64,000 nucleotides of DNA from Rhodocyclaceae bacterium (GCA_030682175.1 JAUXOM010000152.1:1-64000); one strand, 5' to 3'; counted from the first letter of the stretch, positions 16,654-25,214 are shown. Translations and numbers: made by a program. The notes: generated by a model not told the origin, from the sequence alone.

Positions 16654-17637
16654 TTACACCACCTGGGCGCGAAAAAGATCGTGCATGTTGAGGGCGCCGA
16701 GCAGCTGTCCGGCATCGTCGGTGACCAGCAACTGGTTCAGCTTGAGGCGTTCCATCATCTCGACGGCTTCGACGGCGAGGCGGTCAGGCGGAATGGTACG
16801 CGGGTTGTGGCTCATGATCTCGCCTACCGAAATCTGGCGCAGGTCGCCGAGCTTCTGCAGGGCGCGGCGCAGGTCGCCATCGGTAAAGATGCCGGTCAGT
16901 TTGCCACTGCTGTCGAGTACGGCTGTCATGCCCATGCCGCCGCGCGAGATGGCGCCGAGCGCGGTCGGTACGTCAGTCGTCTCCGTGACCGTGGCGACGC
17001 GCGCGGCAGCTTGCATCACGTCGCGTACGTGAGTCAGGAGCTTGCGGCCCAATGCGCCGCCGGGATGCGAGCGGGCGAAGTCGGTGGCTGAAAATCCGCG
17101 GGCGTCGAGCAGGGCGACCGCCAACGCATCACCGAGGGCCAGCGCGACCGTTGTGCTGGCGGTGGGGGCAAGATTGAGCGGGCAGGCCTCTTCATCGACA
17201 TGGGCGTCAAGGTGGATGTCGGCCTCGCGCGCCAATGCCGAGGCCGGGTTGCCGGTCATTGCGATCAGATGGCCACCTTGCCGTTTCACCAGCGGCACGA
17301 TGGTCAGCAGCTCACTGTTCTCGCCGGAATTCGACAGGGCGATCAGCACGTCATCACGGGTGATCATGCCCAGGTCGCCATGCACGGCTTCGCCGGCATG
17401 CACAAAATAAGCCGGGGTGCCCGTGCTGGCCATGGTGGCGGCAATCTTGCGGGCAATGTGGCCCGACTTGCCGATGCCGCTGACGATGACGCGACCGCGG
17501 CTGGCGAGGATGAGTGCTACCGCGCTGGCAAAAGCATCGCCCAGCCGCGCGGAAATCTTCAACACCGCATCGGCCTCGATGGCGAGCACGCGGCGCGCGA
17601 GGGCAATGGTGCGTTCTGCTGCGGGAGAGCTTGTCAT
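16654..17637 (-). CDS. kdsD: Arabinose-5-phosphate isomerase KdsD
   Basis: A 327-residue enzyme converting ribulose-5-P to arabinose-5-P, the first step of KDO synthesis. The SIS domain shows SGIGKSGHIARKIAATMAST (about 53-72), FVHAGEAVHGDLGMI and SNSGENSELL. HPGGALGRKLL leads into two CBS domains (about 200-327). Length equals that of the E. coli enzyme. It heads the kdsD-kdsC-lptC-lptA run; a repeat element separates it from kdsC. Confidence 0.94.
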   Translation of the reverse strand: MTSSPAAERTIALARRVLAIEADAVLKISARLGDAFASAVALILASRGRVIVSGIGKSGHIARKIAATMASTGTPAYFVHAGEAVHGDLGMITRDDVLIALSNSGENSELLTIVPLVKRQGGHLIAMTGNPASALAREADIHLDAHVDEEACPLNLAPTASTTVALALGDALAVALLDARGFSATDFARSHPGGALGRKLLTHVRDVMQAAARVATVTETTDVPTALGAISRGGMGMTAVLDSSGKLTGIFTDGDLRRALQKLGDLRQISVGEIMSHNPRTIPPDRLAVEAVEMMERLKLNQLLVTDDAGQLLGALNMHDLFRAQVV

Positions 17638-17736
17638 TGGGCGGGATGATCCGAACTCGCGCAGCTTGCGCGATTGGGCGGTTATGATTGAGGCAAATTA
17701 TAGCAACCCACCCCCGGCCGGGCTGATACGCGAACC

Positions 17737-19713
17737 ATGTCCCTACATCTGATACTGCTGTTGCTGGGTGCCGCCGTCATGGCGGTGGCGATTTGCCGCA
17801 GTATCGGCTTGCCGCCCATCCTGGGCTATCTGCTGGTTGGCGCGCTGGCTGGTCCGCATGCGTTTGGCGTGTTGCCGGACATTGAAAGCGCCCACCGTCT
17901 GGCGGAGTTCGGCGTGGTGTTCCTGATGTTCACCATCGGGCTCGAATTTTCGCTGCCGCGCCTGTTCGCCATGCAACGCATCGTCTTTGGCCTGGGTCTG
18001 GCGCAAGTGCTGCTGACCTTCGTGGCGGTGGGGGCGGGCGCCATGTTTTGGGGCGTGCCGTGGCAGGCCAGCGTGGCTCTCGGCGGCGCAATCGCCATGT
18101 CATCGACGGCAATTCTTTCCAAACTGCTCGCCGAGCGGCGCGAACTGGATGCCGCGCACGGTCGTGAAGTGATGGGCGTGCTGCTGTTTCAGGATCTCGC
18201 CGTGGTGCCTCTCCTGGTGCTGATTCCGGCGCTGACACAGCCGGTCGAGGTGCTTGCCGGTGCGCTGGGCTGGGCGCTGGTGAAAGCCGCCATCTTGCTG
18301 GCGCTGGTGCTGTTCTTCGGCCAGCGCCTGATGCATGCCTGGTTCGGCCTGGTGGCACGCCGCAAGTCGAGTGAACTGTTCATGCTCAACGTGCTGCTGG
18401 TGACGCTCGGCTTCGCCACCGTCACCGAACTGGCCGGCCTGTCGCCGGCGCTCGGCGCGTTCGTCGCCGGCATGCTGATCTCGGAGACGGAATACCGCTA
18501 TCAGGTTGAGGAGGACATCAAGCCCTTCCGCGACGTGTTGCTTGGCCTGTTTTTCATTTCCACCGGCATGCTGCTCGATGTGGCGGCGATTGGGCGCGAC
18601 CTGGCTGGTGTGCTGGCGCTGCTGGTGTTGCTGTTGCTGGGCAAGCTGGCCATCGTCGGTGCCGTCTCGCGCCTGATGGGCAGCAGCGCGGGCACGGCGT
18701 TGCGTTCCGGTCTGTGGCTGTGCGCCGCGGGTGAATTTGGCTTCGTGCTGCTGGTGCTCGCTTCCAACAACCGTCTGGTTGACCCGGTGCTGGTGCAACC
18801 GCTACTGGCGGCAATGGTGCTGTCGATGATCATTGCGCCCTTGATCGTCATGTATGCCGACCGCATCGTCTTGCGCCTGGTGGCTTCGGAATGGATGATG
18901 CGCTCGATGCAGATCACCCAGATTGCGGCGCGCACCGTGGCGAGCGAGAAGCACGCCATTCTCTGCGGTTATGGCAAGACCGGCCAGCATCTGGCGCGCT
19001 TCCTGGAAGCCGAGCAGATCGGCTTCATGGCGCTCGACCTCGACCCGGACCGGGTGCGCGAGGCGGCCAATGCCGGCGAACCGGTCGCCTGGGGCGACTG
19101 CACGCGGCGCGAAAATCTGCAGGCGGCGGGCATCGATCGGGCCCGTGTCTTAATCGTGACCTTCGCCGACATCGAGACAACCCTGCGCCTGGTGCAGCGC
19201 GTGCGCGAACTGCGTCCGGACCTGCCCATCGTCGCCCGTTCGCGCGAGGAAGACGATGCCGAAAAACTCTTCGAGGCCGGCGTGGCCGAGGTCGTGCCCG
19301 AGGCGCTCGAATCATCGGTGATGCTCGCTACCCATGCGCTGGCGCTGGTCGGCGTGCCGATGCATCGCGTCATCCGCCGCCTGCGCGAACTGCGCGAGCA
19401 GCACTATGCGCTGCTGCGCGGTTTCTTCCACGGGGCATCAGATGCCGGCGCACACCTGAGCGACGCCGAGCAACCCCGCCTGCATGCCGTTACCCTCGAC
19501 GCAGGCGCCTGGGCAGTTGGCCGCAGTCTGGATGCGGTGGCGCTGGCAAAAGTCGGCGCTGGCGTGACGGCGGTGCGAAGACGCGCGCAGCCGAAAGTGG
19601 TTTTGACAGGCGAAATGCGGCTGCAAGTTGGCGACGTGGTGGTCTTGCAGGGCGGCGCGATGGCGGTGGCAGCGGGGGAGGAGCGGCTGTTGTCTGGTAA
19701 GAACATTGATTAA
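17737..19713 (+). CDS. Kef-type monovalent cation:proton antiporter (CPA2)
   Basis: A 658-residue protein with 12 or so membrane segments of the Na+/H+ exchanger fold (residues 1-385), a TrkA-N NAD-binding domain (ILCGYGKTGQHLARFLE, about 407-425) and a C-terminal RCK_C domain (about 570-655). This is the architecture of KefB/KefC and YbaL-like potassium/proton exchangers. It is divergent from kdsD with about 100 bp between them. At residues 605-612 (KVGAGVTA) it carries dispersed-repeat copy e on a beta-strand where homologues have similar residues, so no length change. The end of the gene is duplicated at 20761-20919. Confidence 0.88.
   Translation: MSLHLILLLLGAAVMAVAICRSIGLPPILGYLLVGALAGPHAFGVLPDIESAHRLAEFGVVFLMFTIGLEFSLPRLFAMQRIVFGLGLAQVLLTFVAVGAGAMFWGVPWQASVALGGAIAMSSTAILSKLLAERRELDAAHGREVMGVLLFQDLAVVPLLVLIPALTQPVEVLAGALGWALVKAAILLALVLFFGQRLMHAWFGLVARRKSSELFMLNVLLVTLGFATVTELAGLSPALGAFVAGMLISETEYRYQVEEDIKPFRDVLLGLFFISTGMLLDVAAIGRDLAGVLALLVLLLLGKLAIVGAVSRLMGSSAGTALRSGLWLCAAGEFGFVLLVLASNNRLVDPVLVQPLLAAMVLSMIIAPLIVMYADRIVLRLVASEWMMRSMQITQIAARTVASEKHAILCGYGKTGQHLARFLEAEQIGFMALDLDPDRVREAANAGEPVAWGDCTRRENLQAAGIDRARVLIVTFADIETTLRLVQRVRELRPDLPIVARSREEDDAEKLFEAGVAEVVPEALESSVMLATHALALVGVPMHRVIRRLRELREQHYALLRGFFHGASDAGAHLSDAEQPRLHAVTLDAGAWAVGRSLDAVALAKVGAGVTAVRRRAQPKVVLTGEMRLQVGDVVVLQGGAMAVAAGEERLLSGKNID
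19549..19571 (+). repeat. KVGAG repeat, copy e (in the Kef-type gene)
   Basis: One difference from consensus (GGCGTGACGGC). It marks the left edge of the 155-bp segment that is duplicated downstream. Confidence 0.85.
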
Positions 19714-19753
19714 ATAGACATTTTCATTCATAACTGAGAAAACTGACTAGTGA

Positions 19754-20764
19754 ATGAAAGTGCACCATTTCTCGCTCACGGAAAACCAGCGCCGCATCCA
19801 GATCAATGCCCTTCAGTTGTATGAGGCCTTGCGGGATGCGGAACGCCGCTTGGCGGGTTATGACGGTTCCCTGATCTGGAAGTCGTCTGGCAGCCGCCAA
19901 TATCTCTTCAAGTTGACCGACCGACGTGGCTACGGGCGATCGATGGGGGTGCGCACGGCCGAAACCGAGCGGGTGCAAGCGGAGTTCCATGCCGCAAAGT
20001 CACGCGAGAGGGAGCGTGTGCATGCCTTGCGTGTCCAGATGACAGAGCAGGCCCGCTTCAATCGCGCCGCGCTGATCGGCCGCGTGCCCAACATCGTCGC
20101 CCGATTGCTGGAGGGTTTGCGCAAATCTGGATTCACCGAGAATAGTCTCGTGGTGATCGGCACCAATGCGCTTTACGCCTACGAGAGCATGGCGGGCGTG
20201 TTTTTTGCCGAAGCGGTTACCGCGACAACGGATGACGATTTGTTGTGGGATGCGCGCTCGCGGCTCCAGCTTGCCACCGCTGATCCGGTATCTCTCCTGG
20301 GCCTATTGCCGTCCATCGACCCCAGCTTCGAGCGTTTGGCCGGGCAGACTTTTAGTGCGGCGAACAACCGTGGTTTCATGGTCGACCTGATTCGCCAGTT
20401 GCCGAATCCGCCCTGGCGGAAAACACCGGACAGTCTCGGCGATGCCGCGGAAGACCTCGTCGCCACCGACATCTGGAACATGAAATGGCTGTTGAGCGCG
20501 CCGCGACTCGTGCAGCCCGTGATCGCGGAAAACGGCAAGATGACGCTGATGCCCGTGGTCGACCCGCGTGCCTTCGCCGTTTTCAAGCGCTGGCTGGCGG
20601 CAAGTCCGGAGCGTAACCCGACCAAGCGGCCGCGCGACGCGGCGCAGGCGGATGCGCTGCTGGCCGTGTTGCGGGAATATTTGCCGCAATATCCGCTGGA
20701 TGCCGAAGCGCTCAAGATGTTTCCACGCGAAGTGGCCGAAAGCGCGTTGAGCGAGGGCAGATGA
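19754..20764 (+). CDS. Nucleotidyltransferase-fold protein (GSU2403 / NTP_transf_8 type)
   Basis: A 336-residue soluble protein. It has a helical N-terminus (SLTENQRRIQINALQLYEAL), then a nucleotidyltransferase-like core VVIGTNALYAYE (about 135-146) and VTATTDDDLLWDAR (about 156-169), where TDDD would supply the metal-binding acidic residues. I recognise this as the GSU2403-type nucleotidyltransferase family; its substrate is unknown. It stands alone between the antiporter gene and a duplicated antiporter tail, which suggests it arrived by recombination. Proteins of this fold occur in defence and TA systems, but nothing here proves such a role. Confidence 0.65.
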   Translation: MKVHHFSLTENQRRIQINALQLYEALRDAERRLAGYDGSLIWKSSGSRQYLFKLTDRRGYGRSMGVRTAETERVQAEFHAAKSRERERVHALRVQMTEQARFNRAALIGRVPNIVARLLEGLRKSGFTENSLVVIGTNALYAYESMAGVFFAEAVTATTDDDLLWDARSRLQLATADPVSLLGLLPSIDPSFERLAGQTFSAANNRGFMVDLIRQLPNPPWRKTPDSLGDAAEDLVATDIWNMKWLLSAPRLVQPVIAENGKMTLMPVVDPRAFAVFKRWLAASPERNPTKRPRDAAQADALLAVLREYLPQYPLDAEALKMFPREVAESALSEGR

Positions 20765-20919
20765 CAAAAGTCGGCGCTGGTGTGACGGCGATCCGACGGC
20801 GCTCGCAGCCGAAGGTGGCGCTGGCAGGCGATACGCGATTGCAGGCGGGCGACGTGGTGGTCTTGCAGGGCGGCGCGACAGCGGTGGCGGCGGGGGAGGA
20901 GCGTTTGCTGCGGGGGTAG
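20761..20919 (+). pseudogene. Duplicated 3' end of the Kef-type antiporter gene
   Basis: A 52-codon open frame (ATG at 20761 overlapping the previous stop as ATGA) reading KVGAGVTAIRRRSQPKVALA, then QAGDVVVLQGGATAVAAGEE. It parallels the last 50 residues of the antiporter (KVGAGVTAVRRRAQPKVVLT and so on). By eye the DNA is a little over 80 percent identical over about 155 bp, starting at repeat copies e and f. It is too short to act as an RCK_C domain on its own and is best read as a leftover from recombination. Confidence 0.8.
20767..20789 (+). repeat. KVGAG repeat, copy f
   Basis: Two differences from consensus (GGTGTGACGGC). It begins the duplicated antiporter tail. Confidence 0.85.
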
Positions 20920-20926
20920 GGCAGAA

Positions 20927-20957
20927 AAGACAAAGCCCGCCGAAGCGGGCTTGTCTT
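20927..20957 (-). terminator. Terminator of the pilin gene
   Basis: Stem formed by AAGACAAAGCCCGC and GCGGGCTTGTCTT around a CGAA loop, just past the pilin stop at 20973. On the minus strand it ends in TTTGTCTTTTC. Confidence 0.8.
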
Positions 20958-20972
20958 TAGCGCATGACCGCC

Positions 20973-21653
20973 TTAGAAAGCAAGGCAGACGGTATAGCTG
21001 TTGCCGTTTGTGTAGGCGTCGGCAACTGGTGTTGTCGGTGTGCCGGCCGCAGCGTTTGTAGCGGTTCCGGTTTTCACGGCGCGCACCGTGCCGGTGGTGC
21101 CAACGCCATCATCCATGGTGGTGTCCAACTGCTGGGCAAAGGCAAAGGGAATGCCGCCCGAACAAGCGAAATATGAACCGGTCATGCCGACGATCGGGAT
21201 TGCCATCTGGATGCCGAAGGCACCACCTTCTGCGTTGGTCGGCAGGCTCGCCGTCGTGGTATTGGTGAAGTCGGTCGAGCCGGATGCCAGGTTCGCCAGC
21301 CGTACATGCTGCCAGAACAGTGCCGACTCATCGGTGAGCGTCGTCGAGTTCCAAGCACCTTCGATCACCCCATTGCCGGCCACGGCACCTGTGGGGGTGG
21401 TAGCCAAGGTACCGACGTTGGCCCCAAAACGAGAGTTGGCGCCGCCGACATTTGGGTCGTCACCGGGCAGGCGCTTGAATTTGTCCTGGTAGCCATAGAT
21501 GAACAACGGAACTTGCCTGAAATCATTGGCGAGGTTCTTCACCTTCGCACTATTAATCAACTCCTGACCCTTCAGCACACCGCCCAGCAAGAGGCCGATG
21601 ATGACGAGCACGATGGCGATTTCGACGAGGGTGAAACCGGATTGTTTGTTCAT
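20973..21653 (-). CDS. Type IV pilin-like protein
   Basis: A 226-residue prepilin with a very short leader MNKQSG followed by FTLVEIAIVLVIIGLLLGGV, with Glu at mature position 5, as required by prepilin peptidase. The C-terminal part is rich in Thr, Ala and Gly. Two Cys (in YFACSGG and YTVCLAF) may form the pilin D-region disulfide. It is the last pilus gene of the locus but separate from the others, with its own sigma-54-like promoter and terminator, as expected for a highly expressed pilin. It could be the major pilin (MshA role) or a minor one. Confidence 0.85.
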   Translation of the reverse strand: MNKQSGFTLVEIAIVLVIIGLLLGGVLKGQELINSAKVKNLANDFRQVPLFIYGYQDKFKRLPGDDPNVGGANSRFGANVGTLATTPTGAVAGNGVIEGAWNSTTLTDESALFWQHVRLANLASGSTDFTNTTTASLPTNAEGGAFGIQMAIPIVGMTGSYFACSGGIPFAFAQQLDTTMDDGVGTTGTVRAVKTGTATNAAAGTPTTPVADAYTNGNSYTVCLAF

Positions 21654-21693
21654 GTGGGTGCTCCATCTTGGGATATATTGCCGTGAAATTATA

Positions 21694-21710
21694 AAGCATC
21701 ATTCGTGCCA
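21694..21710 (-). promoter_or_regulatory. Sigma-54 promoter in front of the pilin gene
   Basis: On the minus strand the sequence TGGCACGAATGATGCTT has the sigma-54 elements TGGCACG-N4-TTGC with a single mismatch (ATGC for TTGC) and the required GG and GC at correct spacing. It is about 41 bases from the pilin ATG. A sigma-54 activator gene lies at 39536-41035 in the same locus, in agreement with PilR-type control. Confidence 0.7.
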
Positions 21711-21798
21711 GTCATTATGGGTGGCTTGGTCGCCATCAAAGCGCTGTAATGCCATGAATATTGGCCACTGTTCGGCGAACTGACGCTTGGCGAGCGAC

Positions 21799-21846
21799 GA
21801 TGTGTCGATATTTCGACGGTATGCGCTGTCGAAATATCGACACATC
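21799..21846. repeat. Perfect 19-bp inverted repeat
   Basis: Arms GATGTGTCGATATTTCGAC and GTCGAAATATCGACACATC with a 10-base loop, in the region between the pilin and histidine kinase genes. There is no T run on either side, so it is not an ordinary terminator. It could be an operator, a small-RNA hairpin or a mobile-element end. Confidence 0.9.
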
Positions 21847-21877
21847 TTGCAATCCAGTTAATGTGAAACACACCCTC

Positions 21878-21944
21878 CGTCATGCCGGCGAAGGCCGGTA
21901 TCGGGAAGCAAAGCACTGGATTCCGGGTCAAGCCCGGAATGACG
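21878..21944. repeat. CGTCATGCCGG ... CCGGAATGACG repeat element
   Basis: A 67-bp element with terminal inverted repeats CGTCATGCCGG / CCCGGAATGACG and an inner GGATTCCGGGTCAAGCCCGG. It closely resembles a widespread bacterial intergenic repeat (CGTCATTCCCGCGAAGGCGG type). No gene is visible in the region 21711-22107 apart from this and the adjacent inverted repeat. Confidence 0.75.
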
Positions 21945-22107
21945 GACTTCATCATCAGGGGTGAGATTTGTGGCCATGCAAGCTGGCTTGCCCGCTTCGT
22001 CGGGAGGCCGGGCTACAATCGCTGGCAGCTTTGAACGGTCGTTGCCAGGCCGCGAAACTACGGGAGCCATGATGATACGCAGCGCGAACGCCTGAAAGAC
22101 AGGGATC

Positions 22108-23808
22108 ATGCCCGTCTTGCCCGATATTTCGTTTGCCGACCGACGTCGCTGGGTTTTCCTCGGCGTTCTGGTCGCCTTGCATCTGGTTTTCCTGCAGGGG
22201 CCGCATGCTCCGCTGGGAAAGGTATTGTTCATTTCCCACATCGGCCTGGGCGTGTTGTGGCAGCCCTTTGTGCAGGCCAAACGACGACTGGGACTGGGTG
22301 GCACGATTGCGGTACTGATTTGTGCCGGCTTGGCTGCCTGGTTTCTCAACTGGGGCCTGCTGGCGATCTGGACGATGCTGCTGGCGGGTGTGGTCGGCGG
22401 CAAGGTATTTTTATTTCCCGACCGTGGCGAACGACTTTTTCACCTGCTTGCCCTGGGTTATCTGACCACTGCGGTTTTGGCGCTGATATTGCCGCAAACA
22501 CTCGTTGCCGCCGATGCGGCCGATCCATTGATTGCGGATCTGGTGCGCTATCTGGTTCCGCTGGTTTTTCTCCTCATGGCGCTGTTGCCGATAGGGCGGG
22601 AAGCACAGCAGCGGACCGAGGTGGTCGATTTCATCTATGGGGTGTTCGTCTTCTTGCTGCTGGGCGTGATCGTGCTGGGCAGCATCAGCTTTTCCTTCTT
22701 GTTCAAGGCGGGCTATCTTGAGGCGCTGATGGTGACGCTCGGGCTGGTGGCGGGACTGCTGTTGCTGCTGGGCTGGATCTGGAATCCACATGCCGGGTTT
22801 GGGGGATTGGGCAGCGCCGTGGCGCAACATGTCATGTCGCTGGGCCTGCCCATCGAGGAGTGGCTGGATTCGCTGGCCGAACTGGCTGAGCGGGAGGCAG
22901 ATCCGGAACGTTTTCTGGCGCTGGCCTGTGCTGCCTTGCCACGGCGCATGCCCGGTGTGGTGGGGGGTGACTGGCAGACGGCGGGTGGACCGCAGACCTT
23001 CGCCGACCAGCAGGGTCATCGTGTCGGTTTTCGTCATGGTCGTCTCACGCTTGGATTGGTGTGCCGGTTCAAGCCCAGCCCCTCCCTGCTCTGGCACTAT
23101 GACCTGGCGGCGCGGCTGCTGGCCGAATTTCATCTCGGCATCTGGCGTGCGCAAGAGTTGCAGCGGCTTTCCTACGTCGAGGCGATCCATGAAACCGGCG
23201 CCCGGGTCACGCATGATGTGAAAAACCTGCTGCAGTCCCTCGACACGCTTTGCGCCGCCGCACAACAGGAAAACGAAGCATCCCCGCGCTTGATGGGCCT
23301 GATGCGGCGACAATTACCCGAAATATCTTCGCGTTTGCGCCAGACCTTGACCAAGCTCGCCGCGCCGGTTGGCCAGACACAGGGACAGCCGATGGCGGCG
23401 CTGCCCTGGTTCGCTTCGCTCGAAAGTCGTTACGCCAACGCCCAGACGGTTTTTTCGATTGTGGGTGATATGACGAGCTTGTCGGTGCCGGATGCGCAGC
23501 TGTTTTCCTGCGTGGCAGAGAACCTTCTCCAAAACCTCGCCAACAAGCAGGCTGCCCATGCCGCCACAACAGCAGCAGTTCGCCTGGGCGAAGCAAGCGG
23601 CAGGGTCTGGTTTGAGGTGGCAGACAATGGCCCTGCCGTGCCGGATGAAGTATCCGACGCATTGTTCGAGCGCCCCGTTTCGTCTGATCACGGCTTGGGA
23701 ATTGGCCTGTACCAATGTGCACGACTGGCCCGGCAGGCAGGCTATCGATTGACTCTTGCGGAAAACCGCGACGGCGGTGTTTGCTTCCGGCTGGCAGCGG
23801 CGGATTAG
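22108..23808 (+). CDS. Membrane sensor histidine kinase
   Basis: A 566-residue kinase. Residues 1-230 hold about seven hydrophobic segments; then comes a cytoplasmic linker and the kinase core: H box ETGARVTHDVKNLLQSL with His369, N box CVAENLLQNLANK, and ATP-lid glycines DNGPAVPDE and HGLGIGLYQCARLARQAGY. No receiver domain and no response regulator gene is adjacent. It is divergent from the pilin gene and on the opposite strand to the pilus operon, which carries an orphan sigma-54 response regulator; pairing of the two, as in PilS/PilR, is plausible inference. Its 3' end overlaps the cyclase gene by four bases, tail to tail. Confidence 0.87.
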   Translation: MPVLPDISFADRRRWVFLGVLVALHLVFLQGPHAPLGKVLFISHIGLGVLWQPFVQAKRRLGLGGTIAVLICAGLAAWFLNWGLLAIWTMLLAGVVGGKVFLFPDRGERLFHLLALGYLTTAVLALILPQTLVAADAADPLIADLVRYLVPLVFLLMALLPIGREAQQRTEVVDFIYGVFVFLLLGVIVLGSISFSFLFKAGYLEALMVTLGLVAGLLLLLGWIWNPHAGFGGLGSAVAQHVMSLGLPIEEWLDSLAELAEREADPERFLALACAALPRRMPGVVGGDWQTAGGPQTFADQQGHRVGFRHGRLTLGLVCRFKPSPSLLWHYDLAARLLAEFHLGIWRAQELQRLSYVEAIHETGARVTHDVKNLLQSLDTLCAAAQQENEASPRLMGLMRRQLPEISSRLRQTLTKLAAPVGQTQGQPMAALPWFASLESRYANAQTVFSIVGDMTSLSVPDAQLFSCVAENLLQNLANKQAAHAATTAAVRLGEASGRVWFEVADNGPAVPDEVSDALFERPVSSDHGLGIGLYQCARLARQAGYRLTLAENRDGGVCFRLAAAD

Positions 23809-25124
23809 CGTCCTGGATCCTTGCTGCCCTGGGCATCGGTCTGGCGACCGAGCAGTCGATACACCGCCATATCGCCCTTGCCCTTGAGATGGATCGTCCG
23901 CGGTTCGGCAAAGTCGAAGCGGGAAGCAATGCGGTGATGAGTGGCTGCATCGCAATGAATCATGCCGGGCAGGCTTTCATCGGTGATGCGGCTGGCCAGA
24001 TTGACCGTGTCGCCCCACAGGTCGTAGATGAACTTCTTCTTGCCGACGACGCCAGCCACTACCGGCCCGGTGGCGATGCCGATGCGTATTTCCAGATGTG
24101 CCGTGTTAACCGGGAGATCGCGCTGCAGCACCCCATGCATGGCCAGGGCAAGATCGGCAATGGCTGCCGTGTAGTCGGGATTCTTTGTATTGATGCCGCC
24201 GGCCACCATGTAGGCGTCGCCAATGGTCTTGATTTTCTCGATACCTAGTTGATCGGCCAGGTCGTCGAAGGCCGAGAACACATTGTTGAGCATGGTGAAC
24301 ACCTGCCCCGGCGTCATGTTGGCGGCGGCCTGGGTGAAGTTGACGATGTCGGCAAACATCACGGTGGCATCGGCAAAGCCGTCGGCAATGGATTGCTCGT
24401 TGTTTTTCAGGCGTAACGCCACGGGAGCGGGGAGGACGTTCAGCAACAGCTTCTCGGAGCGTTCCTGCTCGGCCTGCAGGAGTTGATGGGCTTCTTCAAG
24501 GCGCGCCTGGGCCTTGTGCTTTTCCTGGGTCGAAAAGCGCAGCAGCACATAGACCATGGTGGCCACGGCGGAAAAGTTCAGCACGAAGAACACGATGCTG
24601 GTGGTGATGGGAACCGCAATCAAGGGCTTGCTGACCGAGTCGGCCAGCATGTAGTCAAAAAACCCCGACAGAAAAATGAGGAAAATCCAGGCGAAAAACC
24701 AGGCCAGGGATTCGCGCACCCCGAAAAACAGGATTGCCCCGACCGGCGCCAGCAAGCCCCACAGCACGATGCCACTGGCGGAAATGAAATTGCCGATGGA
24801 CCATTGGATGACAAAGGGGGCAAACAGGAATAGCGTCAGTTGCGCGACGCGAAAGAAATTGAAGTTCCGCGTGAGGATGTAGAGCACCAGATTGCCCGCC
24901 ATCGCCAGTTGGAAGAGATAGGGCCAGGTGACGGAAAATTGCGGTCCGATGGCCCAGTAGATCGCCAGCCACGACATTGAGGCAGCACTCGCCAGGCCCG
25001 TGGCGAACATCAATAATTGCTTGTTGAGTTGCAGCTCCGCGCTATCGCCCGGTTCGACGCCGGCGGTGCGCAGCCGTTCGACAAAGCCGGCGTTGTTTGG
25101 TGCGGGTGGGGCGACGAGAGTCAT
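23805..25124 (-). CDS. Membrane-anchored class III adenylate cyclase
   Basis: A 439-residue protein. The N-terminal third to half has about six membrane segments (LLMFATGLASAASMSWLAIY onward). A coiled linker (KHKAQARLEEAHQLLQAEQE) leads to a class III cyclase domain: VMFADIVNFTQ with the metal Asp, IEKIKTIGDAYMVAGG with the adenine-selecting Lys and second Asp, and FIYDLWGDTVNLASR with the matching Asp and the catalytic Asn; an Arg follows. These residues predict cAMP, not cGMP. The gene lies among pilus genes, where cAMP control (as in Pseudomonas twitching) would make sense, but that is inference. Confidence 0.9.
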   Translation of the reverse strand: MTLVAPPAPNNAGFVERLRTAGVEPGDSAELQLNKQLLMFATGLASAASMSWLAIYWAIGPQFSVTWPYLFQLAMAGNLVLYILTRNFNFFRVAQLTLFLFAPFVIQWSIGNFISASGIVLWGLLAPVGAILFFGVRESLAWFFAWIFLIFLSGFFDYMLADSVSKPLIAVPITTSIVFFVLNFSAVATMVYVLLRFSTQEKHKAQARLEEAHQLLQAEQERSEKLLLNVLPAPVALRLKNNEQSIADGFADATVMFADIVNFTQAAANMTPGQVFTMLNNVFSAFDDLADQLGIEKIKTIGDAYMVAGGINTKNPDYTAAIADLALAMHGVLQRDLPVNTAHLEIRIGIATGPVVAGVVGKKKFIYDLWGDTVNLASRITDESLPGMIHCDAATHHRIASRFDFAEPRTIHLKGKGDMAVYRLLGRQTDAQGSKDPGR

Positions 25125-25214
25125 GCGGGGATCAATGTTTAACGCAAATGCATGACCGGGAGTGTCTCAGGAACGGGGGGCGGCGGTCAAGGCGGCATCT
25201 TGGCGGTCCGGGGC

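Noticed and set aside
19754..20919. Complete integrative element or insertion sequence around the nucleotidyltransferase gene
   Set aside because: No integrase, transposase or terminal inverted repeats are present; only the duplicated gene end is seen.
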